5,064 nt of DNA from the NCBI GenBank assembly GCA_012032075.1, contig JAAURU010000291.1, forward strand, positions 1 through 5,064, in the 5' to 3' direction. This document shows positions 1 through 5,046 of this stretch, piece after piece. Numbering within the stretch: position 1 is the first letter of the stretch; every line of letters starts with the position of its first letter. The stretch comes from Flavobacterium sp. (GTDB lineage: Bacteria > Bacteroidota > Bacteroidia > Flavobacteriales > Flavobacteriaceae). The translations under genes and the position numbers were made by a program. Below the pieces are notes generated by a model, which saw only the letters and a program-made list of their open reading frames with translations, did no database searches and had not been told where the DNA came from.

Positions 1-165
1 GTATTTTTCTGTTGGGATCATCAATTTTTCTAAGGTGTTATTTTTTACATGTTCATATTCAGTGGCAAACAAAATCGCTGATGTCTTCTATTAACAGAAT
101 ATCTTCTTTTGCAAATGTTTTTATAAACTCGTTTCGTAAACCAATTTGTATCGCTCTTCGTTCTA
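1..165 (-). pseudogene. Frameshifted C-terminal remnant of the DUF4291 gene, cut by the window edge
   Basis: This stretch holds the missing C-terminal part of the DUF4291 protein in two other frames. Just after the point where the main ORF is diverted, the -1 frame reads HPYGTKLERRAIQIGL and on to IEDISDFV, ending at a TGA at 59-61. The original frame then resumes as TEYEHVKNNTLEKLMIPTEK and runs off the window. From memory of DUF4291, the QW(N/D)PDH segment is followed by an RRAIQIGLR segment, an IEDI..FV segment and a PxE(K/R)Y-like end, so order and content fit. One missing base near 181-186 (CACC read as CAC) and one extra T near 65-69 (GTTG read as GTTTG) would join everything into one reading frame of about 196 visible residues. 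I see no reading frame here that would be translated from its own start. Real decay and sequencing error cannot be told apart here. Confidence 0.8.
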
Positions 166-588
166 ATTTAGTTCCATAAGGATGTGATCTGGATTCCATT
201 GTAATCGGACATTGGATGATTTTACTTCATTTTTCCAATCTTCATGTGTCATTCCTTCTACTTGATTGAAAGAGGAGTAAACCGCGTTTTTTAAATACGT
301 TTCAAAAGCCTCTCTTTTTAAATGTATGGCTAAAACCACTTCTTGTCCTTCTTTTGTTCCCCAACCGTTTCGATACATCATCCAAAGGAAATTTGGTTTT
401 ATCCAGATCATTCTTTCTAAACTAAATGCTCCACCAAAGTATTGATTTTTGACTGCAAATTCTCCGATTTCTTTTCTGTAGGATTGATATACTATTATTT
501 TATCCTCATCATATTGAGCCATGATGTGATAGCCTTCTTTTGGCCATTCTTGTGTTTGTTCTGTATATTTTTTTAATTCTAGTTTCAT
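163..588 (-). CDS. DUF4291 family protein, N-terminal 141 residues of a frameshifted gene
   Basis: I recognise this as DUF4291, a family whose biochemical function I do not know. Visible family features are MAQYDEDKIIVYQSY (residues 23-37), the hallmark RMIWIKPNFLWMMYRNGW (59-76), GQEVVLAI (81-88) and VRLQWNPDH (127-135). Family members are usually about 200 residues; this ORF stops at 141 because a frame change after residue 135 runs into TAG at 163-165, and the rest of the protein is found in other frames downstream. I start it at the ATG at 586-588 (MKLELKKYTE). An in-frame TTG at 610-612 would add eight residues, but that extension includes an AAAGGA stretch more likely to serve as the ribosome binding region. 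The gene follows the ADP-ribosylglycohydrolase stop by 34 bases on the same strand with no promoter I can see between, so it is probably the last visible gene of the same operon. No signal peptide or membrane segment is visible. Confidence 0.82.
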   Translation of the reverse strand: MKLELKKYTEQTQEWPKEGYHIMAQYDEDKIIVYQSYRKEIGEFAVKNQYFGGAFSLERMIWIKPNFLWMMYRNGWGTKEGQEVVLAIHLKREAFETYLKNAVYSSFNQVEGMTHEDWKNEVKSSNVRLQWNPDHILMELN

Positions 589-622
589 ATTTACTTCATT
601 TAATCCTTTCAAATGATATCTG

Positions 623-1468
623 TTACTTTATACTAAACTTCTCTTCTAACTTTACATCTAATTTCTTTAGATATTTTTTACCAAAAGCTCCATTTTCTAA
701 TTCTTCTAACAAGAAAGAAGGTAAGGCTTTATCGCATTCTTTCTTCTGACTTAAAATTGCCATGCATAATTCAGCAACTGTATCTGTGTCACCTCCAAAA
801 TCAATACAATATTTTAAACAATCTTTCATTGAAGTAGCTACTGATACTATTTTTATAACTGCTTTTGTGGTTGGGTAACCGTGCATATCGATAGGAGAAG
901 TGACTTCATATATTTCATTTTCTCCTAAAGTTTCGTTTATAAAAGTGATTAAATCGGTTTTTTTATCTAAATCATATCTATAAAAATGAACTGCTAATGC
1001 TATTCGTTTGGCACATTGAATTCCTTCAATAGTATCATGCGACACTTTTGCTTGGGTTTCACAAAAAGAAAGTAATTTTTGAATGTCTTTTATGTATCCT
1101 ATTGAATAAGCTCGCATGGCTGAACCATTTCCACCACTTTGATTATTTATTATTCGAATAAAATCTGCTCCATTTTTACTGGCATCCAAAGCATTGTAAA
1201 CTCTATCAGAATAACCTCTTCTTTTATCTCTGTGAAAAGCAGTTACAAATTTATTGGCCACTTTTTCTGATGTCCAGTTGTCTTCTTCTAAAAGTAATTC
1301 GGCTATAGCGATTGACATTTGCGTATCATCTGTATATCTTTTATAGATTTCTGTGTACATTCCGTGTTTGTGATATTGAGTTAAATCGTTATACTTTTCA
1401 ATATAATTCATTTCTTGAAACTCAAAACCTGCTCCATAAGCGTCTCCTATTGCTGCTTCTAAAATCAT
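623..1468 (-). CDS. ADP-ribosylglycohydrolase family protein (DraG/ARH-like)
   Basis: Members of this family hydrolyse the bond joining ADP-ribose to proteins or small molecules, using a pair of magnesium ions, in the cytoplasm. The 281-residue protein carries the family motifs in order: GDAYGAGFEF (8-17), YTDDTQM (45-51), GNGSAMR (113-119), SHDTIEG (143-149) and FGGDTDTVA (224-232). The TDD and GGDTDT clusters supply the metal ligands in characterised members, and all of these residues are present, so the enzyme looks active. Length and N-terminus are normal for a single-domain member. Its ATG overlaps the stop codon of the pyrophosphokinase-like gene as ATGA (1465-1468), which implies translational coupling and a shared transcript. 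The substrate cannot be read from sequence. The NrtR-controlled neighbourhood suggests that the released ADP-ribose feeds NAD metabolism or acts as a signal to the regulator; that link is inference. Confidence 0.92.
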   Translation of the reverse strand: MILEAAIGDAYGAGFEFQEMNYIEKYNDLTQYHKHGMYTEIYKRYTDDTQMSIAIAELLLEEDNWTSEKVANKFVTAFHRDKRRGYSDRVYNALDASKNGADFIRIINNQSGGNGSAMRAYSIGYIKDIQKLLSFCETQAKVSHDTIEGIQCAKRIALAVHFYRYDLDKKTDLITFINETLGENEIYEVTSPIDMHGYPTTKAVIKIVSVATSMKDCLKYCIDFGGDTDTVAELCMAILSQKKECDKALPSFLLEELENGAFGKKYLKKLDVKLEEKFSIK

Positions 1469-2292
1469 ATCGTAATTTTTATAGTTTCCACCTTCTCATT
1501 CTCAAAATCTTTAAAAGAGTTTGTGGTAAAAATCTTTTTAAACACATTTAAACTTTCAAAGCCTTTGTTGAAAATACCGTGACTTACTGCTAAGTATAAG
1601 TTACCAGCGTTTTTGTTTTTTAGTTCTTCGGCTAAGCCAATGAAAGTGCCTCCACCATCGCAAATATCATCTACAATTAAACAATCTTTGCCTTGTAAAT
1701 CTTCTGAATAGACTTTGAAACCTGATAATTTTCCTGTTTTTACATCTCTACTTTTACTACATTCTATTACCTCAACGCCTCCTAAATATTCCGATACTTT
1801 GTAGATTTTCTTTAAAGCTCCTCCATCTGGTGAAATTAATAAAACTTCGTTTCCAATCTTTTTAATTACATCTTGAATGAACTCGTAATTGGTAATTACT
1901 TCGCAATTATTTAATAAAGCTGGTGTTACTTCTGAATGCGGATCGAATACATGGATTTTATTCAAATTCAAACTATTGATGATATCTGCGTAAACTTTTA
2001 CAGATAACGGTTCACCTGGAATCATAACACGATCTTGTCTTGCTGCCGGAAAGTAAGGAATAAAAGCCTCAATTGTTTTTACGCCCATTCTTCTCAACGC
2101 ATCGATAGCTAGACAAAACAAGCCCAAATGATTGAAAGAATTTAATCTATGTGTGACGCAAACTGTTTGCGTAGTATCGAAATTGGCTGCGATTTTAATA
2201 TGAGGTTCTCCTCCATAAAAAATAAAACTTTGAAATTCAATGGTGTTTTCTTTTCCTAACGGACTGAAGTTAGTATCTAAATTTAGTATCAT
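1465..2292 (-). CDS. prs: Divergent ribose-phosphate pyrophosphokinase-like enzyme (Prs family)
   Basis: Canonical Prs transfers pyrophosphate from ATP to ribose 5-phosphate to make PRPP. This 275-residue protein keeps the family landmarks: an N-terminal FYGGEPHIKI (25-34, ATP/substrate region), PYFPAARQDR (79-88, canonical PYxxYARQDR), FDPHS (116-120), SPDGGALKK (154-162), a flexible-loop segment KSRDVKTGKLSGF (180-192) and the PRPP-binding loop VDDICDGGGT (207-216, canonical VDDxxDTGGT). It is shorter than the roughly 310-320 residues of housekeeping Prs. Its FDPHSEVTPALLNN segment also departs from the usual DLHxxQxQGFF. From memory it resembles the small Prs-like enzymes encoded beside nicotinamide phosphoribosyltransferase (nadV) genes. 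The substrate could be ribose 5-phosphate or, as in the phage NARP1 enzyme Adps, ADP-ribose; sequence alone does not decide. It starts at ATG 2290-2292 with its own promoter and operator-like sites upstream, and its stop overlaps the next gene as ATGA. Confidence 0.9.
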   Translation of the reverse strand: MILNLDTNFSPLGKENTIEFQSFIFYGGEPHIKIAANFDTTQTVCVTHRLNSFNHLGLFCLAIDALRRMGVKTIEAFIPYFPAARQDRVMIPGEPLSVKVYADIINSLNLNKIHVFDPHSEVTPALLNNCEVITNYEFIQDVIKKIGNEVLLISPDGGALKKIYKVSEYLGGVEVIECSKSRDVKTGKLSGFKVYSEDLQGKDCLIVDDICDGGGTFIGLAEELKNKNAGNLYLAVSHGIFNKGFESLNVFKKIFTTNSFKDFENEKVETIKITI

Positions 2293-2301
2293 AATTTTTA
2301 T

Positions 2302-2322
2302 TTTGTGTTATTATTACACAAA
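2302..2322. promoter_or_regulatory. Operator-like palindrome 1, in the prs promoter
   Basis: This is a 21-base inverted repeat with nine of ten symmetric pairs matching. The arms are TTTGTGT and ACACAAA, and the core is GTGTTATTATTACAC. It begins ten bases before the prs start codon and includes the TTTG of the minus-strand -7 element. A bound repressor would therefore cover the transcription start. Two further copies of the pattern lie next to or upstream of the NrtR-type regulator gene, which makes NrtR the likely binder. The repeat is read directly; the protein assignment is inference. Confidence 0.75.
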
Positions 2323-2349
2323 TGTATATTTAATTTTTTGAATGACAAA
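2319..2349 (-). promoter_or_regulatory. Bacteroidota-type promoter for prs and the downstream operon
   Basis: On the minus strand, TTTG at 2349-2346 is followed after 19 bases by TACATTTG at 2326-2319. This matches the Bacteroidota primary sigma consensus TTTG-N19-TAnnTTTG closely. Transcription would start about 5-8 bases beyond, near 2311-2314, leaving a leader of roughly 20 bases before the prs ATG. The -7 element is embedded in one operator-like palindrome and the -33 element lies just beside another. This gives prs, the glycohydrolase and DUF4291 a promoter of their own, downstream of nrtR. Confidence 0.75.
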
Positions 2350-2354
2350 ATTTT

Positions 2355-2375
2355 TTTGTGTAAAAATTACGCAAA
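2355..2375. promoter_or_regulatory. Operator-like palindrome 2, at the nrtR 3' end
   Basis: This is a second copy of the palindrome, core GTGTAAAAATTACGC, with outer arms TTTG and CAAA and eight of ten symmetric pairs matching. It spans the stop codon of the winged-helix reading frame (TAA, 2369-2367), so coding and operator sequence share bases. It lies six bases upstream of the prs -33 element. Its centre is 53 bases from that of palindrome 1, close to five helical turns, which would place two bound dimers on the same DNA face. Confidence 0.62.
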
Positions 2376-2630
2376 TTTAATTTCGAAGTGAAACCCTTCT
2401 TTTTCAAGTCTTTGATATTCAGCCATTTTGAAATTATAAAGTTTTGCTGGTCGTCCACCTTTTTTATTAGAAAACTCTTCTGTTTCTTCAATAATACCAA
2501 AACTCATCATTTTCTTTCTAAAATTTCTTCGGTCAATTTCTTTATCTAAAATAGTTGTATATAAATTCTCTAAATCAGAAAAAAGGAATTTTTCTGGTAA
2601 TAAATCAAAGCCAATAGGTTGGTAAATCAA
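2367..2630 (-). CDS. nrtR: Winged-helix DNA-binding half of an NrtR-type regulator, split off by a frameshift
   Basis: This frame encodes the C-terminal DNA-binding domain of NrtR, the Nudix-related repressor of NAD metabolism genes. The order is PIGFDLLPEKF (5-15), an NrtR-typical linker, then helices containing DLENLYTTIL (19-28) and DRRNFRKKMM (33-42), then a wing with GGRPAKLYNF (58-67). The apparent start is a TTG at 2628-2630 inside the overlap with the Nudix stop (TTGA). I doubt that it is a native start: adding one A to the A5 run at 2635-2639 fuses both frames and yields RLKNKLIYQPIGF, the expected NrtR junction. Either the gene is a single cistron with a one-base sequencing error, or the regulator is truly split. 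As a separate protein it would lack the metabolite-sensing domain. Its last codons overlap an operator-like palindrome. Confidence 0.85.
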   Translation of the reverse strand: MIYQPIGFDLLPEKFLFSDLENLYTTILDKEIDRRNFRKKMMSFGIIEETEEFSNKKGGRPAKLYNFKMAEYQRLEKEGFHFEIKFA

Positions 2631-3064
2631 TTTATTTTTAGTCTTTCAAGCGCTTTAGTAATCATTTCATTATGGTCGAAAGCTAAATTAGGCACTTCAT
2701 TGATTTTTACCCAAGCTACATGATCTGCATCAGTATCTGCAATTAAAGTGAGTTTTTTTGGGTCAACCAAACCAAAATAAGCAACCGAAATCACTCTATT
2801 TCTAGAGTCTCTGGAAATATCGTCTCCAAATGTGTATAGTTGTTCCAAGTAATTAACCGTGACATTGGTTTCTTCTTTTAATTCTCTTTTTACAGCATCA
2901 ATTAAAGCTTCGTCTTCTTGTACCAAACCACCAGGCAAAGCCCAATACGAATTGTGACTTCCGAATTTTTGTTGGATTAGTAAGATATATAAATTGGATT
3001 TTTGGTAACCAAAAACTACTGCATCTACAGCAATTTTAATATTTTGAAAGTTTTCAGGCATCAT
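2627..3064 (-). CDS. nrtR: Nudix (effector-sensing) half of an NrtR-type NAD-metabolism regulator
   Basis: NrtR proteins use an N-terminal Nudix domain to bind NAD-related metabolites such as ADP-ribose, and this controls DNA binding by the C-terminal winged helix. Here 145 residues form the Nudix domain: beta strands with IAVDAVVFGY (11-20), YWALPGG (40-46), a Nudix box from G46 through E52, R60-E61 and E64-E65 to N67-V68, then DTDADHVAW (110-118) and AFDHNEMI (128-135). The box follows GX5EX7REUXEEXGU except that Asn67 replaces the Gly, so the metal-binding glutamates are kept, while many NrtR proteins have degenerate boxes. The frame ends as RLKIN after a one-base shortfall in an A run; the matching winged helix continues in the -1 frame. 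ATG 3062-3064 is followed by a second ATG, and either could start. A plain Nudix hydrolase is the alternative, but the adjacent winged helix argues for NrtR. A promoter and an operator-like site directly upstream suggest autoregulation. Confidence 0.9.
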   Translation of the reverse strand: MMPENFQNIKIAVDAVVFGYQKSNLYILLIQQKFGSHNSYWALPGGLVQEDEALIDAVKRELKEETNVTVNYLEQLYTFGDDISRDSRNRVISVAYFGLVDPKKLTLIADTDADHVAWVKINEVPNLAFDHNEMITKALERLKIN

Positions 3065-3085
3065 AAAGTGTATATAATACGCAAA
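3065..3085. promoter_or_regulatory. Operator-like palindrome 3, in the nrtR promoter
   Basis: This is a third, weaker copy of the repeat, core GTGTATATAATACGC, lying immediately upstream of the regulator's start codon. Symmetry is partial and only one outer arm keeps CAAA. Its position over the TTTG of the -7 element is the same as at the prs promoter, and it shares the GTGTwA and TACrC half-sites. It is the expected place for autorepression. The motif is seen directly, while binding by NrtR is inferred. Confidence 0.55.
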
Positions 3086-3112
3086 TATAGGTTTTTTGGT
3101 ATTAACTATAAA
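3082..3112 (-). promoter_or_regulatory. Promoter for the nrtR gene
   Basis: The minus strand carries TATATTTG at 3089-3082, a full match to the TAnnTTTG -7 element. At a 19-base spacing the -33 position (3112-3109) reads TTTA, one mismatch from TTTG. A start near 3075 would leave only about ten bases before the ATG. The -7 element is convincing and the -33 element weak. No strong terminator is visible between the upstream transglutaminase gene and this promoter, so read-through from upstream is possible. Confidence 0.55.
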
Positions 3113-3132
3113 TGAACTTAATTAAATCTTAC

Positions 3133-4149
3133 TTATTTCTTTTTTACTTTAATAATGTAAGTAACTAAATAATCATCATTTAGCTTTATATGAAAATCAT
3201 AAGTACCTCTATTTTCAAATTTGTGTTTTACTTCTAAAAATCCTTCTTTAGTTCGGTTTATTATTGGTTTAGAAACATTTTTATATTTTCCAGAGCTAAC
3301 CTCAAGATTAATATTTTTAATATCAACAGGATGCTTTTCCATGAGTAAAAAAATGATTTCTTGATTGAGCTTCGCCTTGATTTCAAGACTTTCTGGTTGA
3401 AAAGGAATGATATCTTTTTTAAAAGCATCAGCATAAACGATTGATCCGTTTAAAAAATCGGTAATTGGAATTATTGTTTCTGTTAGTATCCATTTAGTAT
3501 TTATAGGATAATGATTTTTTACGAATAAGTTTGGATCTGTTAAAAAATAACCATCATTATAGTCAAATTCGAATTCATAAGTATTCAAGTCATAAATGCC
3601 ACTTGACCAAGTTGCATCACATAAATACCATTTATTATTGAGTTGGACTGCGTTCCATGAATGATTCAACATGCTCAATTTTCCAATATTATCATTACCA
3701 ATACGACCGTACCCGTCAATAATTTCACATTTTATGTCGGCTAAATTAGCTAATTCTTTAATTAAATAAGCATAACCTGTGCAAATAGTTTTTTTCTCCT
3801 TTAATAACTTTTTGAATGTTTTTTTGGTAAAATCTTTATTCCAAATTGCTAATTTAAGGCTGTCTTTTGCGAATCGATTCCGAGCACTTTTGTTTTTAAC
3901 ATAAGCATAGTAATCGTTTTCAATATTAGTACATACCCAAAGATATATGGCTCTATATTTTTCTACATCTGTAGTTAATGTGTTAGTTAAATTATAGGAT
4001 AAAACGGGCAAACTTTCTAAACTTGCACCTTTATACTGCTTAGCAACTGCATCAGCTTTTTTAAAATTCATGGATGCAAAATCAGCTTTTTGAGCAAGCA
4101 TTGGTAAACTAAGAAACCCTAGAAAAATGAATAGTAGTTTTTTATTCAT
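3133..4149 (-). CDS. Exported transglutaminase-like superfamily protein (KY-type)
   Basis: A Cys-His-Asp papain-like fold is expected from the transglutaminase-like domain. Cys123 sits in TICTGYAYL, His163 in NHSWNAV and Asp178 in LCDATWSSG, followed by an NDGYFLTDP..HYP segment (198-214) typical of the kyphoscoliosis-peptidase-like branch. Residues 1-19 form a signal peptide: MNKK, a hydrophobic core, then a PMLA-Q cleavage-like site. The mature protein is therefore periplasmic or at the outer membrane; I see no lipoprotein Cys. After the enzymatic domain, roughly residues 250-338 look like a small beta-rich C-terminal domain. The 338-residue frame is unbroken. Its first eight bases overlap the end of the upstream gene (ATGAATAA, 4149-4142), which implies co-translation with the CarboxypepD_reg-like membrane protein. 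Whether it acts as a protease, cross-linker or non-catalytic binder is unknown, and its substrate cannot be inferred. Confidence 0.87.
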   Translation of the reverse strand: MNKKLLFIFLGFLSLPMLAQKADFASMNFKKADAVAKQYKGASLESLPVLSYNLTNTLTTDVEKYRAIYLWVCTNIENDYYAYVKNKSARNRFAKDSLKLAIWNKDFTKKTFKKLLKEKKTICTGYAYLIKELANLADIKCEIIDGYGRIGNDNIGKLSMLNHSWNAVQLNNKWYLCDATWSSGIYDLNTYEFEFDYNDGYFLTDPNLFVKNHYPINTKWILTETIIPITDFLNGSIVYADAFKKDIIPFQPESLEIKAKLNQEIIFLLMEKHPVDIKNINLEVSSGKYKNVSKPIINRTKEGFLEVKHKFENRGTYDFHIKLNDDYLVTYIIKVKKK

Positions 4150-4855
4150 TCTTAAACCAATTCTTTACTCTTTGAACAAATGTTGGTTTTGAATGATAAA
4201 CCTTATTTACTGAAACTTCTCCCATCAAAACACATGAGGTTAGTTCCATTTTCATAACAATATTATTGTTCTCAGAAACCTTAAATTCTTCTCTATTGTA
4301 ACCTATAAAACTTACAATTAAAGTTGATTCTTTTACTAAAGGTTGAGGGAAAATAAATTCTCCATCAAAATTAGTAGTTACACTAATAGTTGAATTTTTC
4401 AAAGCAACATTAGCACCTGCTAGAGGACCAAGTTCATCTGAAATTATTCCTTTTACAATAATTCCTTCTGATTGATTTTCTAATTGTTTTTCTTTATTTT
4501 TAGTTTCAGTTTGAATCGTTGTTGGTTTTGCTTTGGTCTGTCCAAAAGCAGTATTAAAAGATAATAAAGAAAGTAAAGAAACACTAGCTAAACCAATGTT
4601 AAATAATTTATATCTATTTGTTTTTAAATGAGTTGAATCATTATCATAAGTCTTGATTTGTTCTTTACGAAAATAACCGCAAGTATTTTGCGTAGTGCTT
4701 TTGAAATGATTATGAACCTCCTTATCTGTCCAATTTCTAAAATCTATTACTTCTTTTTGACAAGCATTACAAAAGCCTCCTTTTTCAGTGGATGTAAAGT
4801 TGTTGAATTTCTCTGAACAAGATGTGTTTATGGAAAGGATGGTTTTTTGGTTCAT
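4142..4855 (-). CDS. Membrane protein with Cys-rich N-terminus and CarboxypepD_reg-like domain
   Basis: The 237-residue protein has three parts. The N-terminal 60 residues carry Cys13, the pair GFCNACQK (Cys29, Cys32) and NTCGYF (Cys59) around a VIDFRNWTDKEV helix. A similar Cys-containing module precedes TonB-like and other envelope proteins in Bacteroidota, and a metal or thiol role is plausible but unproven. A hydrophobic stretch of about 20 residues follows (near 84-104, NIGLASVSLLSLLSF) and ends in TAFGQ, so it could be a membrane anchor or an internal signal-like segment. After a polar linker, residues about 131-205 form a CarboxypepD_reg-like beta-sandwich: GIISDELGPLAGANVALKNS, TTNFDGEFIF, then SFIGYNREEF. 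The Cys module would be cytoplasmic and the beta domain periplasmic. The ATG at 4853-4855 precedes a sensible N-terminus. The overlap with the transglutaminase gene suggests the two products work together. The exact function is unknown. Confidence 0.83.
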   Translation of the reverse strand: MNQKTILSINTSCSEKFNNFTSTEKGGFCNACQKEVIDFRNWTDKEVHNHFKSTTQNTCGYFRKEQIKTYDNDSTHLKTNRYKLFNIGLASVSLLSLLSFNTAFGQTKAKPTTIQTETKNKEKQLENQSEGIIVKGIISDELGPLAGANVALKNSTISVTTNFDGEFIFPQPLVKESTLIVSFIGYNREEFKVSENNNIVMKMELTSCVLMGEVSVNKVYHSKPTFVQRVKNWFKNE

Positions 4856-4875
4856 AGCTTTTGTATTGGTACATT

Positions 4876-4909
4876 CAAATTTAGTAAAATATTAAATACC
4901 TTAATGAAA
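4876..4909 (-). promoter_or_regulatory. Possible promoter of the CarboxypepD_reg/transglutaminase pair
   Basis: The minus strand has TAAATTTG at 4883-4876, a full TAnnTTTG match ending 20 bases before the start codon. The -33 region is poor: the best candidate, TTTC at 4909-4906, needs a 22-base spacer. The rest of 4910-5064 is AT-rich and contains no gene I can support. It includes a plus-strand TAACTTTG at 4924-4931 and a 19-base palindrome near its end. Confidence 0.4.
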
Positions 4910-5027
4910 TATTTTGTATAAAGTAACTTTGTTCTCTATTAGTTTAAATAATCAAAACGCCATGATTAAAAATTCAAAATTTTTCTAAAAAAGACCCTCT
5001 AAGTAATTCAAAATAATCTATGTGGAT

Positions 5028-5046
5028 ATGTAAAATATTTTTACAT
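5028..5046. repeat. AT-rich inverted repeat in the leader region
   Basis: Arms ATGTAAAA and TTTTACAT pair perfectly over eight bases around a three-base centre. The stem is almost all A-T, so as an RNA hairpin it would be weak. It may be an operator, the end of a transcript from outside the window, or chance in AT-rich DNA. The half-site differs from the NrtR-like palindromes, since it lacks the GTGT half-site. Confidence 0.35.

Noticed and set aside
589..612. TTG-initiated N-terminal extension of the DUF4291 protein (MKGLNEVN)
   Set aside because: The extension is eight residues from a rare start and overlaps a purine-rich AAAGGA stretch better explained as the ribosome binding region for the ATG at 588.
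540..749. Plus-strand reading frame of 69 residues
   Set aside because: It lies opposite the DUF4291 start and the glycohydrolase 3' end, and its hydrophobic, Phe/Ser-rich translation is what the antisense of AT-rich coding DNA gives. No family resemblance.
1312..1551. Plus-strand reading frame of 79 residues
   Set aside because: It is antisense to the conserved 5' end of the glycohydrolase and the 3' end of the prs-like gene; low-complexity Leu/Phe/Tyr content and no recognisable motif.
3101..3122. Weak inverted repeat between the transglutaminase and nrtR genes as a terminator
   Set aside because: Only five A-T pairs per arm and no clear T tract in the right place; too weak to call.
4962..4988. 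Possible plus-strand gene start (ATGATTAAAAATTC) after a TAACTTTG element
   Set aside because: The frame ends after eight codons, neighbouring frames also hit stops quickly, and the -33 element is missing.
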